Shown here: positions 28,801 to 35,685 of the stretch, piece after piece
Numbering within the stretch: position 1 is the first letter of the stretch
Layout: every line of letters begins with the position of its first letter
Assembly: GCF_003315035.1 (NCBI RefSeq)
Contig: NZ_QNRE01000004.1
Span: 543,795 to 607,794, forward strand
Origin: Nocardia puris
Lineage (GTDB): Bacteria; Actinomycetota; Actinomycetes; Mycobacteriales; Mycobacteriaceae
DNA length: 64,000 bases
Direction of reading: 5' to 3'
Made by a program: the position numbers and the translations under genes
The notes under the pieces: generated by a model
Database searches by the model: none
What the model was told of the DNA's origin: nothing
What the model saw: the letters and a program-made list of their open reading frames with translations, nothing else

Positions 28801-29122
28801 CCGACAACTCGCCGCCGTTGACCGCCACGACCACACCTTTGGCCGTCGCCTGCCCCGACTCCGCCGGAATCGTGGACAGCAGCGTCCGGTCCCCGCCGGC
28901 GAGCAGCCCGCACGGCAGCGAGACCTCCAGCCGCAGCGGCACATACGACACCAGCGGCGCCTCGACGCTCGACGCCTCCGCCTGCGGCCACTCCAGCACC
29001 GCCTGGTCCTGGCGCACCGGCAGCAGCGGCGTCAGTAGCGCCAGCACGAACCCGATGAGCCCCGAAACCAGGGCGATCAGGCGGAATCGGGTGAACGCTC
29101 GAGTCGATCGGTCCGGTCGCAC
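25871..29122 (-). CDS. arabinosyltransferase Emb (EmbB/EmbC type), copy 2
   Basis: This 1083-residue GT53 arabinosyltransferase is a paralogue of the copy at 19184. It has the same multi-spanning core and a C-terminal periplasmic domain from about residue 700. The Asp pair is Asp261-Asp262 in ANTSDDGYI, and Met268 corresponds to Met306 of M. tuberculosis EmbB. PEAPFGWSYEVL again resembles EmbB/EmbC. GTG 29122 is used because the leaderless promoter places transcription at that codon. It follows aftA in the same direction, the position of embC in mycobacteria, but a relic and its own promoter separate the two. Confidence 0.93.
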   Translation of the reverse strand: MRPDRSTRAFTRFRLIALVSGLIGFVLALLTPLLPVRQDQAVLEWPQAEASSVEAPLVSYVPLRLEVSLPCGLLAGGDRTLLSTIPAESGQATAKGVVVAVNGGELSVIERDVPMLSAPVEEIGGCSTVEIVADAAATTVEFTGVNREDGTPFRNTVTRDIRPQIVGVFTDLDEAQLTGARLRADIDSRFSSTPSTIKLAAMILAALSTIVALVALHLLDTSDGRRARRFLPAHWWRFTLADGAVLGTLALWHVIGANTSDDGYILNMARASGPSGYMANYYRWFAVPEAPFGWSYEVLAWMTSISTASVWMRLPTLLAGIVCWLVISREVLPRLGARVRRHRVALWTAGLVFLAFWLPYDNGLRPEPLIAAGALLTWCSIERAIATGRLLPAAIAVLIAAFSLAAGPTGLICVAALIAGSRPVLQIIVKRAATSGMSFGQALFRYAALIAPGLAAGTVVLIVVFADQTLSTVMEATRVRTEVGPNVAWFDERTRWDSLLMLSPDGSLARRFGVLLMLLCLLVCVLQVLRKGRIPGTSRGPSVRILGIVFASLALMMFTPTKWTHHFGVYAGLAGSLAALAAVAVGSAAIRSPRNRALFAAAVLFLLAITFTGSNGWWYVSSYGVPWWDKAPLVAGKGLSTLFLGLTGVALLFAVWFHFREPYKREKATAPNGFDRLASVPLTIAAALLVLFEIASLAKGAVTQYPAYSITKSNLRSLTGDTCALADEVLVETDTADSLLLPYDGAPADGLSAESTGFSPNGVASDLTADAEETVTGAANSVNQGSENKTTDTTGAGTGGGTTEQAGINGSTVALPFGLDAARTPVLGSFQESEQRQASLTSQWYRLDLADSVRDDPAYRVLAITAAGRIKSVDADGVETYGQELRVEYGTRAADGSVDVLGAINPLDIGPAPSWRTLRVPLDALPAEVNAVRLVAVDNDITQRQWLAVTPPRLPRLATLDSVVGHTDPVLLDWHVGLAFPCQRPFSHHNGVAESPAWRILPDRVGSDASNAWQDDIGGGPLGWTELLLRADSVPTYLADDWGRDWGSLERFTPYDPTAVPAEITVNQVSRGGREEDAPIRVR

Positions 29123-29139
29123 GATCAGTCATGCTAGCC
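29122..29139 (-). promoter_or_regulatory. leaderless promoter of the second emb gene
   Basis: On the minus strand GGCTAGCAT (29139-29131) holds the -10 box TAGCAT, 8 nt before GTG 29122. It copies the promoter of the other emb gene in sequence and spacing. Confidence 0.7.
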
Positions 29140-29177
29140 ACACCCCGGCCCCCGCCCGGCACCGCGCGCCGGGGGAG

Positions 29178-29371
29178 CTACCCGGGGTGGACGGAGGTCC
29201 GGCGGAGCAGGAGCGGGCAGACGATCGCGGCGAGGGCGAGCACGCCCGCTCCGGTGGCGGCCGCGCCACCGAGACCGTCGAGAAAGGCGCTGCGGGTGAC
29301 GTCGGTGAGACCGGCCGCGAGGTCCGGTGGCAGCTGCCCGGCCACGTTCGTCGCGGCGCCGAGCCCGGGAG
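29178..29371 (-). pseudogene. C-terminal remnant of an MFS drug-efflux gene
   Basis: Directly after the aftA stop, another minus-strand frame encodes about 60 residues that look like the end of a 14-span EmrB/QacA-type transporter: LPPDLAAGLTDVTRSAFLDG, a final hydrophobic helix (GVLALAAIVCPLLLRR), and a stop. The frame to the right is only the shadow of aftA. No other part of the pump remains, so this is a relic between aftA and emb. Confidence 0.6.
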
Positions 29372-31333
29372 CTAGCGGTTGACGGTGACGAGGGTGAACG
29401 GTCCGATGTCGGTCTTGGTGAACGCGTCCGAGTCGAAGAGGGATTGGGGGAACGCCACCGTGTAGCGCTCGACGTTCGGGTCGTTCGGGTAGACGTCGCG
29501 CGCCAAGCGCAGGGTGTAGGTGTCGGCGCCGCGGCGGAAGAGGAACGCGTCGGGCGCGCGGTAGGGGGTCGCGGCGAGGGCGTCGAAGAGGGCTTCGGGG
29601 GTTTCCAGCTCGCTCCAGCTCTCGATGAGGGCGGCGCGGTCGGCGAAGTTCGCGAGCGGGTTGGCGTAGTGGGAGGTCAGTCCCTGGAAGCCGAAGTACG
29701 GGTGGAAGGCCAGGAAGCTGGTGTCGGCGGTGAGCACCACGGTCTCGTCGTGGGGGCGGCCGGTCCGCGCCCGGAGGGCCTCGTCGATCTCCGCGTAGTA
29801 CGACACGGCCGAGGGCGGACGGCGGTCGCCGCGCTCGCCGTCGCCGTCGGTGTCGGTGTAGGCCGTGGTGATCTCGGGGGCGAGGATGGCCGGGATGTGC
29901 TGGGTGAACGCGAGCGCGCCCAGCACCGCCACCGCGACGACGGCCACGCGAAAACGCTCCGGCTCGTTGAACGCCTGGTAGACCGCCCGCGCACCCTCCA
30001 CGAACCCGAACGCGCCCGCCGCCGCCAGCAGCGCGTAGAGCGGGACCTCGAGGCGGAACGAGAGCAGGGTGGTCCCGGCCACCGTCGCCAGCATCGACAG
30101 CAGCGTCCACAGGTAGATCGCCACCACCCCGATGCCGAGCGCCTGCGCCCGCCGCGACGACCCGGCCCGGACCACCAGCCAGATCGTCCCCACCAGGCAG
30201 AATCCGCCGAGCAGGGAGAACTCGACCATCGGCAGCGGCAGTTCGGCCCCCGACGCGGGCAGATAGTGCATCGCGGTCCCCGAGCTGGGCAACCCGGAGG
30301 TCAGCGCCTCGACCAGGAACGGGAGCCAGCAGACCAGCGCGACGAGGCCGGCGATCGCGGCGATGGAGACGAGACGGATGAGCGGAGGGACGGCGGCCCG
30401 CCACGCGGGGGCAGTGGATTTCGCGGGAGAGCGCACCGCGATGCCCGCCGCCAGCAAGCCCATCAGCGTCACGGCGAAGGCGGCGACCAGCAGGTACAGC
30501 GTGTAGAAGTTGGCGGCGATGCCGAGCAGGAGGCCGGTGCCGAGCACCGCGCCCCAGCCGCCCGCCGTGCGCGGGGACGGCGCGCCCGCGTCTTCCTCCG
30601 GACGGTGCAGCGCGCCCCACGCCAGCACCAGCATCGGCGGCAGCAGCAGGGCGATGATCGCGCCGTAGATTTCCGGCGAGCCGTAGGCGACGACCACGGC
30701 GGTGGTCGCGGCGGTGACGGCGACCGCCCAGTCGGCGCGGATGAGCCGGGTCCACAGCACGAGCGCGAGCACGGCCGCCACCGCCAGCGATCCGATCGCG
30801 TACGGCTTGAACGCCTCCCACCCGTCCATGCCGAGCGCGTTCGCGACCCGTCCGCCGATCCAGAACCACCCGGCCGGGTAGAACGGCGGCAGGTCGATGT
30901 AGGTCATATCGCGCAGCGCGGGGCTGTCGGTGAGCCGCGTCAGGTACTCGGTGCGGAACTCCTGGTCCACCGAGACGCCGTGCAGGTACAGCTTGGTGGC
31001 GGCCAGCGGCATCCCGAGCGTCACCGTGACGAACGCCGAAACACCCGTCCACGACAGGATTTTCGCCACCCACGGCCACCGGCGCGCCCGGATCAGCCAC
31101 ACCGCCGCGATCAGCAGCGCCGCCGACCCCACCTGTCCGACCGTCGTCAGCGCCCGCGTCACATTGGACGAGTTGAACGCGGGCCACTCCACCAGCGAGA
31201 ACCCGAACAACCCGACCGCCGCGACCACCATCGCCACGGCGACGGCCAGCGCCGCCTCCCCGAGCGCGGACCCGATATGCCTGCCCAGCACCGGAATCCG
31301 GCCGCCCTTGGTCTGCGACTGTGTGGCGCTCAA
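29372..31333 (-). CDS. aftA: galactan 5-O-arabinofuranosyltransferase AftA
   Basis: This 653-residue membrane GT85 enzyme adds the first arabinofuranose residues to the galactan chain from decaprenyl-phosphoryl-arabinose. It has about eleven hydrophobic segments and a periplasmic C-terminal domain ending FTKTDIGPFTLVTVNR. The extracellular loop YIDLPPFYPAGWFWIGGR is typical of AftA. The longest frame begins at 31462, but TTG 31333 is preferred because CGGAG lies 7 nt before it and the length then matches M. tuberculosis AftA (643). The promoter should lie in the repeat-rich region upstream. Confidence 0.92.
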   Translation of the reverse strand: MSATQSQTKGGRIPVLGRHIGSALGEAALAVAVAMVVAAVGLFGFSLVEWPAFNSSNVTRALTTVGQVGSAALLIAAVWLIRARRWPWVAKILSWTGVSAFVTVTLGMPLAATKLYLHGVSVDQEFRTEYLTRLTDSPALRDMTYIDLPPFYPAGWFWIGGRVANALGMDGWEAFKPYAIGSLAVAAVLALVLWTRLIRADWAVAVTAATTAVVVAYGSPEIYGAIIALLLPPMLVLAWGALHRPEEDAGAPSPRTAGGWGAVLGTGLLLGIAANFYTLYLLVAAFAVTLMGLLAAGIAVRSPAKSTAPAWRAAVPPLIRLVSIAAIAGLVALVCWLPFLVEALTSGLPSSGTAMHYLPASGAELPLPMVEFSLLGGFCLVGTIWLVVRAGSSRRAQALGIGVVAIYLWTLLSMLATVAGTTLLSFRLEVPLYALLAAAGAFGFVEGARAVYQAFNEPERFRVAVVAVAVLGALAFTQHIPAILAPEITTAYTDTDGDGERGDRRPPSAVSYYAEIDEALRARTGRPHDETVVLTADTSFLAFHPYFGFQGLTSHYANPLANFADRAALIESWSELETPEALFDALAATPYRAPDAFLFRRGADTYTLRLARDVYPNDPNVERYTVAFPQSLFDSDAFTKTDIGPFTLVTVNR

Positions 31334-31457
31334 CGAATCACTCCGTCCTGCCGAGCGGGCGTACGACCCGCTCCCTTGGTCGGTCTCGGCCGTCCCGGCC
31401 GCGTCCAGCCCGCCGCGGCGGGATCGCGACGATGGTATCCATCGGGCCGCCCCCGCC

Positions 31458-31740
31458 GACATCGCACCGCACGGCCCGCCGGTCCGGGTGCGGCGACTCG
31501 GCGTCGCGCGGGCCCGCCCGATATTCGGCGACGGTCAGGCCGGCGCGGCCCTGCCCGGTACCCATCCGGGGCGACATCGCGTCGTACCGCCCATCCGACG
31601 TCCGGGTGCGGCGACCAAGCCCTGCGGCGGGCGGCCCCATGTCCGGCCGAGACCAAGCGTCGTGCGGGCGCGCCCGGTACCCGGCCGGGCGACACCGCGT
31701 CGCACGGCCCACGACCACCCCGACGCCGGATCGCGCAGCC
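31458..31740. repeat. degenerate 115-118-bp tandem repeat upstream of aftA
   Basis: Three diverged copies begin at 31458, 31573 and 31691 with GACAYCGC-NNN-GYACSGCCC. The first two share TCCGGGTGCGGCGAC about 28 nt in, and a GCCCGGTACCC segment near their ends; the third is truncated. The whole 31334-31920 gap (587 bp) holds no convincing gene; the short ORFs in it are frames of this repeat. Its length makes it a likely site for aftA regulation or for slippage. Confidence 0.65.
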
Positions 31741-31873
31741 GTCCCTCGGCTCCCGAGATTCGCGCCGTTCGGTGCCGGATCACCGCCACCGTAGCGACGG
31801 GCCACGAGTGCGAGCGAGCGGCGAAATCGGGTGCCGCGTCGATGGTTCCGGCGAACGGCAGCTGACGCGCGAG

Positions 31874-31905
31874 AACCCGCCGAGGCGTATCCGGCTCGGC
31901 GGGTT
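31874..31905 (-). terminator. terminator of dprE1-dprE2
   Basis: AACCCGCCGAG and CTCGGCGGGTT pair around a 10-nt loop, 16 bp after the dprE2 stop on the minus strand. This separates dprE1-dprE2 transcription from aftA. Confidence 0.75.
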
Positions 31906-31920
31906 GGGCGTCGGTTCCGC

Positions 31921-32700
31921 TCAGAGCGGGAGCTTGCGGAAGATCGGGCGCGGCACGTGGCGCAGCGCCGACATCAGGTAGCGCACCTGGCCGGGGGCCC
32001 AGATGAGCTCCTTGCCCTTCTCCGAGGCGGAGACGGCCAGCGCCGCGACGTCTTCCTTGTCGACGGTGAAGGGGGCTTCCTTCGCGCCGGTGGCCTTCCA
32101 GTGCTCCAGCGTGGTGGTGGTGCGCACCTGGCCGGGCCGGATGACGAGCACGCGCGGCCCGTGCGGCCGCAGCGCCTCGCCGAGGCCCAGGTAGAAGCCG
32201 TCCAGGCCGGCCTTGGTGGAGCCGTAGACGAAGTTGGAGCGGCGCACGCGCTCACCCGCCACCGAGGACATGGCGATGATGCGCCCGTAGCCCTGCGCCT
32301 TCATCTTCTCGCCGACGAGCACGCCCACCGACACGGCGGCGGTGTAGTTGATGCCCACCACCTGCACGGCCTTGCGCTGGTCCTGCCACAGCTGCTCGGC
32401 GTCGCCGAGCACGCCGAACGCGACGATCGCCACGTCCACGTCGCCGCCGGCCCAGGCGGCGTCGATCACCTTGGGGTGGCTGTCGGTGTCGAGCGCGTCG
32501 AAGTCGAGCACCTCGACCGTGCTCGCGCCGGCCGCCTCGGTCTCGGCAACGGCCTTGTCGCGCAACGGATCACCCGGCAGCGTGGCCAGGATGACCCGGG
32601 CGGGGCCCTTTTTCAGGTACTCGGCGACGATCGCCAAGCCGATCTCCGAGGTACCGCCCAGCAGGAGAATGGACTGCGGGTTGCCTACGGCATTGATCAC
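31921..32700 (-). CDS. dprE2: decaprenyl-phosphoryl-2-keto-erythro-pentose reductase DprE2
   Basis: This 259-residue SDR enzyme reduces the keto intermediate made by DprE1 to decaprenyl-phosphoryl-arabinose, the only arabinose donor for the wall. It has the dinucleotide motif [12 protein letters not shown], the active Ser in MSSVAGERV and the YGSTK Tyr/Lys pair. GTG 32700 overlaps the dprE1 stop in a GTGA, and the length agrees with the 254 residues of M. tuberculosis DprE2. The longer frame upstream is a dprE1 shadow. The two subunits form one coupled operon. Confidence 0.95.
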   Translation of the reverse strand: MINAVGNPQSILLLGGTSEIGLAIVAEYLKKGPARVILATLPGDPLRDKAVAETEAAGASTVEVLDFDALDTDSHPKVIDAAWAGGDVDVAIVAFGVLGDAEQLWQDQRKAVQVVGINYTAAVSVGVLVGEKMKAQGYGRIIAMSSVAGERVRRSNFVYGSTKAGLDGFYLGLGEALRPHGPRVLVIRPGQVRTTTTLEHWKATGAKEAPFTVDKEDVAALAVSASEKGKELIWAPGQVRYLMSALRHVPRPIFRKLPL

Positions 32701-34178
32701 TGAAGCTCCAGCCTTCTCGCCATATCGGACATGAAAACGCCTGTGGGGTCGACGGTTCGGCGGACCTTGATCCACTCGTCGATCCGGGGGTACATCTTGT
32801 GGAAGGTCTCGGCGGTGGTGCGCGAGTCCTTGCCGGTGTAGAGCCGGCCGCCGAATTCCAGGACGCGCCGGTCCAATTCGGTGACGAACTCGTTGAGCCC
32901 GGGGCCGATGGGGAAATCGACGCAGATGTTCCAGCCCGGCATCGGGAAGCTCAGCGGCGCTTGGTTTCCCGGGCCGAACAGCTTGAACACGTTGAGGAAC
33001 GAGTAGAACCCGGACCGCTGGATGTCCACGATGATCCGCTTGAACTCGTCCACGGACTCCGGCGGAACCACGAACTGGTACTGGAGGAATCCGTTGGAGC
33101 CGTAGCCGCGGTTCCACTCGCCGAGCATGTCCAGCGGGTGATAGAACTGCGTCAGGTTCTGGACCTTGCCGCGGTAGGTGCCGGACTTGCGGTACCAGAG
33201 TTCACCGATCGGGGTGAACGTGTACTTGTTGGCCAGACCGTTCGGGAACACGTCGGGCAGCGTCAGGAACGTCTTGCCGGTGAATCCGAGCGGGTTCTTG
33301 CGCAGCTTCTTCGGCAGCTCGTCCAGTTTGGCGAGGTTGCCCCGGGAGATCGCCGCGCGGCCCAGCTTCGGTGCGGGGCTGATCGCGTCGAACCACGCCG
33401 AGCTGTACTCGTAGCGGTCCTCGGAGCCGTCGCTGTGGAAGGCGATGGTGTCGTCCAGCGTCGGCGTCACGTCACCGTCGGCGATGAAGTACGCCGTCTC
33501 GGTCGGCGTCATCTCGATGGTCGCGCGCAGGATGATGCCGGTGAGCCCGCAGCCGCCGATGGTCGCCCAGAACAGCTTGGCGTTGCGCTTCGGCGTGATG
33601 TGCTGCACGGTGCCGTCGGCGGTGAGCAGTTCCATCGAGCGCACGTGGTTGCCGAAGCTGCCCGCGCTGTGGTGGTTCTTGCCGTGGATATCGGAGCCGA
33701 TGGCGCCGCCGATGGTGACCTGCCGGGTGCCGGGCAGCACCGGCACCCACAGCCCGAACGGCAGCGCGGCCTTCATCAGCTGGTCGAGGGTGACGCCGCC
33801 GTCCACGTCGACCAGGCGGGAGTCGCCGTCGATGCGGTGGATGCGGTTGAGCGCGGTCATGTCGACCACCAGGCCGCCCGCGTTCTGGGCGTTGTCGCCG
33901 TAGGAGCGGCCGAGGCCGCGCGCGATGACGCCGCGGCGCAGGTGGGCGGGCTTGCTCTCGTTGTCCTCGGCGACCATGGCCACGGCCTTGGCGATCACCT
34001 CCGGATCGGAGGTGGCGAGCACTTGTGCGGAGGTTGCTGCGGTGCGACCCCACCCGGTCAGCGCGCGGGTCACGGTGGGCAGCGCGTAGGCGTCGGCGCT
34101 CGTCGCGCCGGTCTCCTCGCCGCTTACCGTCCCGCCGGCACCGTTCGTCGTGGTGGCGGTCGAAGCTTTCGTGGACAT
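32697..34178 (-). CDS. dprE1: decaprenyl-phosphoryl-ribose oxidase DprE1
   Basis: This 493-residue FAD enzyme oxidises decaprenyl-phosphoryl-ribose at C2 on the periplasmic side. The FAD-binding half shows [14 protein letters not shown] and the [15 protein letters not shown] loop. Cys419 in WNICVDFP lies 74 residues before the end, exactly as Cys387 does in M. tuberculosis DprE1, the residue attacked by benzothiazinones. The start is ATG 34178, chosen because a TAGCCT -10 box lies 8 nt before it; ATG 34184 is also in frame. The N-terminus has a Thr/Gly-rich extension of about 30 residues compared with M. tuberculosis. Confidence 0.96.
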   Translation of the reverse strand: MSTKASTATTTNGAGGTVSGEETGATSADAYALPTVTRALTGWGRTAATSAQVLATSDPEVIAKAVAMVAEDNESKPAHLRRGVIARGLGRSYGDNAQNAGGLVVDMTALNRIHRIDGDSRLVDVDGGVTLDQLMKAALPFGLWVPVLPGTRQVTIGGAIGSDIHGKNHHSAGSFGNHVRSMELLTADGTVQHITPKRNAKLFWATIGGCGLTGIILRATIEMTPTETAYFIADGDVTPTLDDTIAFHSDGSEDRYEYSSAWFDAISPAPKLGRAAISRGNLAKLDELPKKLRKNPLGFTGKTFLTLPDVFPNGLANKYTFTPIGELWYRKSGTYRGKVQNLTQFYHPLDMLGEWNRGYGSNGFLQYQFVVPPESVDEFKRIIVDIQRSGFYSFLNVFKLFGPGNQAPLSFPMPGWNICVDFPIGPGLNEFVTELDRRVLEFGGRLYTGKDSRTTAETFHKMYPRIDEWIKVRRTVDPTGVFMSDMARRLELQ

Positions 34179-34192
34179 CGGCATAGAGGCTA
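34179..34192 (-). promoter_or_regulatory. leaderless promoter of dprE1
   Basis: TAGCCT (34192-34187) stands 8 nt before ATG 34178 on the minus strand. No ribosome-binding sequence is present. Confidence 0.6.
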
Positions 34193-34262
34193 CATGCATG
34201 ACGAAACAGGGGGAGGATCTCGCGGTACTCGCGGGTATGGGATGCGTCTCGTCGGTGGACGC

Positions 34263-34362
34263 GCGGGCTGCCGCCCGGCAGCGCCTATTAGGCGTACCTC
34301 CGCCTTCGCTCCGGCCGTGCGCGGTGTACAGGCGGGCTGCCGCCCGGCAGCGCCTATTAGGC
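34263..34362 (+). repeat. 31-bp direct repeat covering the gtrA promoter
   Basis: A perfect 31-bp repeat occupies 34263-34293 and 34332-34362. It begins GCGGGCTGCCGCCCGG and ends GCCTATTAGGC. Each copy contains a GCTGCC/GGCAGC dyad and a TATTAGG -10-like segment; the second is directly before gtrA. The promoter is therefore duplicated. Confidence 0.85.
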
Positions 34363-34371
34363 TCGCTCGCG
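34358..34371 (+). promoter_or_regulatory. leaderless promoter of gtrA
   Basis: TAGGCT (34358-34363) lies 7 nt before GTG 34371. There is no purine-rich ribosome site. Confidence 0.65.
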
Positions 34372-34826
34372 TGAGTGCCGAACCCCACCTCCCGCTGCCC
34401 GCCGAGCTGCCGCTTGTCGACGAGCCCGGCGGCACGGACGTGGACCTGAAGACCCAGATCGTCCGGTTCACCGTCACCGGCGGCCTGTCGGCGCTGGTGG
34501 ACTTCGGCCTGTACGTCCTGCTGCTGAACGTGGTGGGGTTGCCCGTCGCGCTGGCCAAGTCGCTCGGCTTCCTCGCGGGCACCACCACGGCCTATCTGAT
34601 CAATCGTCGCTGGACCTTCAAGGCCCCGCCGAGCCGCAAGCGGTTCGCGGCGGTGGTGGCGCTCTACGCCACGACGTTCGCGGTGCAGGTGGGCATCAAC
34701 CAGGTGCTGTTCCACGTGCTCGGCGACTTCTGGTGGAAGGTGCCGCTGGCGTTCGTCGTCGCGCAGGGCACCGCCACCGTCATCAATTTCGTGGTGCAGC
34801 GCGTGGTGATCTTCAAGATCCATTGA
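34371..34826 (+). CDS. GtrA-family membrane protein (Rv3789-like)
   Basis: This 151-residue membrane protein has four hydrophobic segments and the family motifs [17 protein letters not shown] and [10 protein letters not shown]. GtrA proteins help move polyprenyl-phosphate-linked sugars across the membrane or act as anchors for arabinosyltransferases. In M. tuberculosis Rv3789 lies beside dprE1 and is tied to AftA and decaprenyl-phosphoryl-arabinose. Here it is divergent from dprE1 with a 192-bp shared intergenic region, so a role in handling the arabinose donor is likely. GTG 34371 is set by its -10 box. Confidence 0.9.
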   Translation: MSAEPHLPLPAELPLVDEPGGTDVDLKTQIVRFTVTGGLSALVDFGLYVLLLNVVGLPVALAKSLGFLAGTTTAYLINRRWTFKAPPSRKRFAAVVALYATTFAVQVGINQVLFHVLGDFWWKVPLAFVVAQGTATVINFVVQRVVIFKIH

Positions 34827-34850
34827 CCGTCATGGCCCGTTGACGGGATC

Positions 34851-35474
34851 TCAGGCGAGCGCGGCGGTCTCCTCGGCGCGGGCCTGCGCCTTGACGCCGA
34901 AGTAGTCGCCGCCCTTGGCGCGCACGTTGTCGGTGCCCCAGTCGCGCACGCGGTCGGCGGGCACCAGATGCGGGATGTGCTTGCGGCAGTGGATGTAGGC
35001 CTCTTCCACATCGACCACCACCCACACTTGCGCGGCGCGGCCTTTCACCGGGGGCGGCAGTGCGGGCACGCTCTTTCGCAAATGTGCGTCCTCAACGATG
35101 CGCGCCGTGCCGTTGACGTGCAGGCCGATCAGATCGCGCACGAAATCCAGCAGGAGAATGCCGACGTGCGGGTTCTCCAGGATGTTGCCGAGACTGGCCA
35201 TCACGCCGTTGCCCCGGTATTCGGGATAGGCGATCGTGCGCTCGTCGATGACGTGCAGGAATCCGGGCACCCCCGCGCGGAGACTGTTGTCGCATTCGCC
35301 GTGCTTGTCGGCCGTGGCGACGAACGCCATGTCCATGCGGCCGATGAACTCGATCATGGTCTCGTTGAGATGGTCGAGCATCTGGTCGTCGTAGAATCGC
35401 TGCGCCCGGTCGGTGGTGCCGAGCCGCTCCTGTAGTTCGTGCTCGCCGTCGCTGCCATACTGTTTGCCGGACAT
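34851..35474 (-). CDS. pyridoxamine-phosphate-oxidase-fold flavin/F420 protein
   Basis: This 207-residue protein has the split-barrel fold of PNPOx-like proteins. The core reads AFVATADKHGECDNSLRAG, followed by DERTIAYPEYRGNGVMASLG and NPHVGILLLDF. It probably binds FMN or F420 and reduces or sequesters an unknown small molecule. ATG 35474 is preceded by AGAGGGG. It is convergent with gtrA by 24 bp and belongs to no clear operon. Confidence 0.82.
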   Translation of the reverse strand: MSGKQYGSDGEHELQERLGTTDRAQRFYDDQMLDHLNETMIEFIGRMDMAFVATADKHGECDNSLRAGVPGFLHVIDERTIAYPEYRGNGVMASLGNILENPHVGILLLDFVRDLIGLHVNGTARIVEDAHLRKSVPALPPPVKGRAAQVWVVVDVEEAYIHCRKHIPHLVPADRVRDWGTDNVRAKGGDYFGVKAQARAEETAALA

Positions 35475-35629
35475 GCGCGCCCCTCTGCTAGCCGGATTCG
35501 GCAAGGTCCGGGGCGATTCGCCGGTGGATCGACCCGGGCCGAAATCTCACCCATTTTAGAGGAATCCGGTCGCGTCAATACGCGAAATCGCATTCGCCGA
35601 ACCGCGCCGGATACCCCCGGGCGCCAACG

Positions 35630-35669
35630 GAATTCCGGCCGGAGATTCAAATCCGACCGGCCGGAATTC
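35630..35669. terminator. inverted repeat between the flavin protein and the molybdopterin gene
   Basis: GAATTCCGGCCGG and CCGGCCGGAATTC pair around a 14-nt loop. It lies 17 bp beyond the stop of the molybdopterin oxidoreductase gene and may terminate it; the T-run is on the other side, so the direction is unclear. Confidence 0.6.
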
Positions 35670-35685
35670 TTTTCGGAAAGCGCGC

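Noticed and set aside
29178..31187. 669-residue minus ORF read as a full MFS protein
   Set aside because: Only the segment after the aftA stop resembles a pump; the rest is the shadow of aftA.
31338..31865. Several ORFs on both strands upstream of aftA
   Set aside because: They are frames of the degenerate repeat, dominated by Arg, Pro and Gly, and conflict with one another.
34263..34362. The 31-bp direct repeats read as a CRISPR array
   Set aside because: Only two copies exist, the spacer-sized gap is single, there are no cas genes, and the second copy is part of a promoter.
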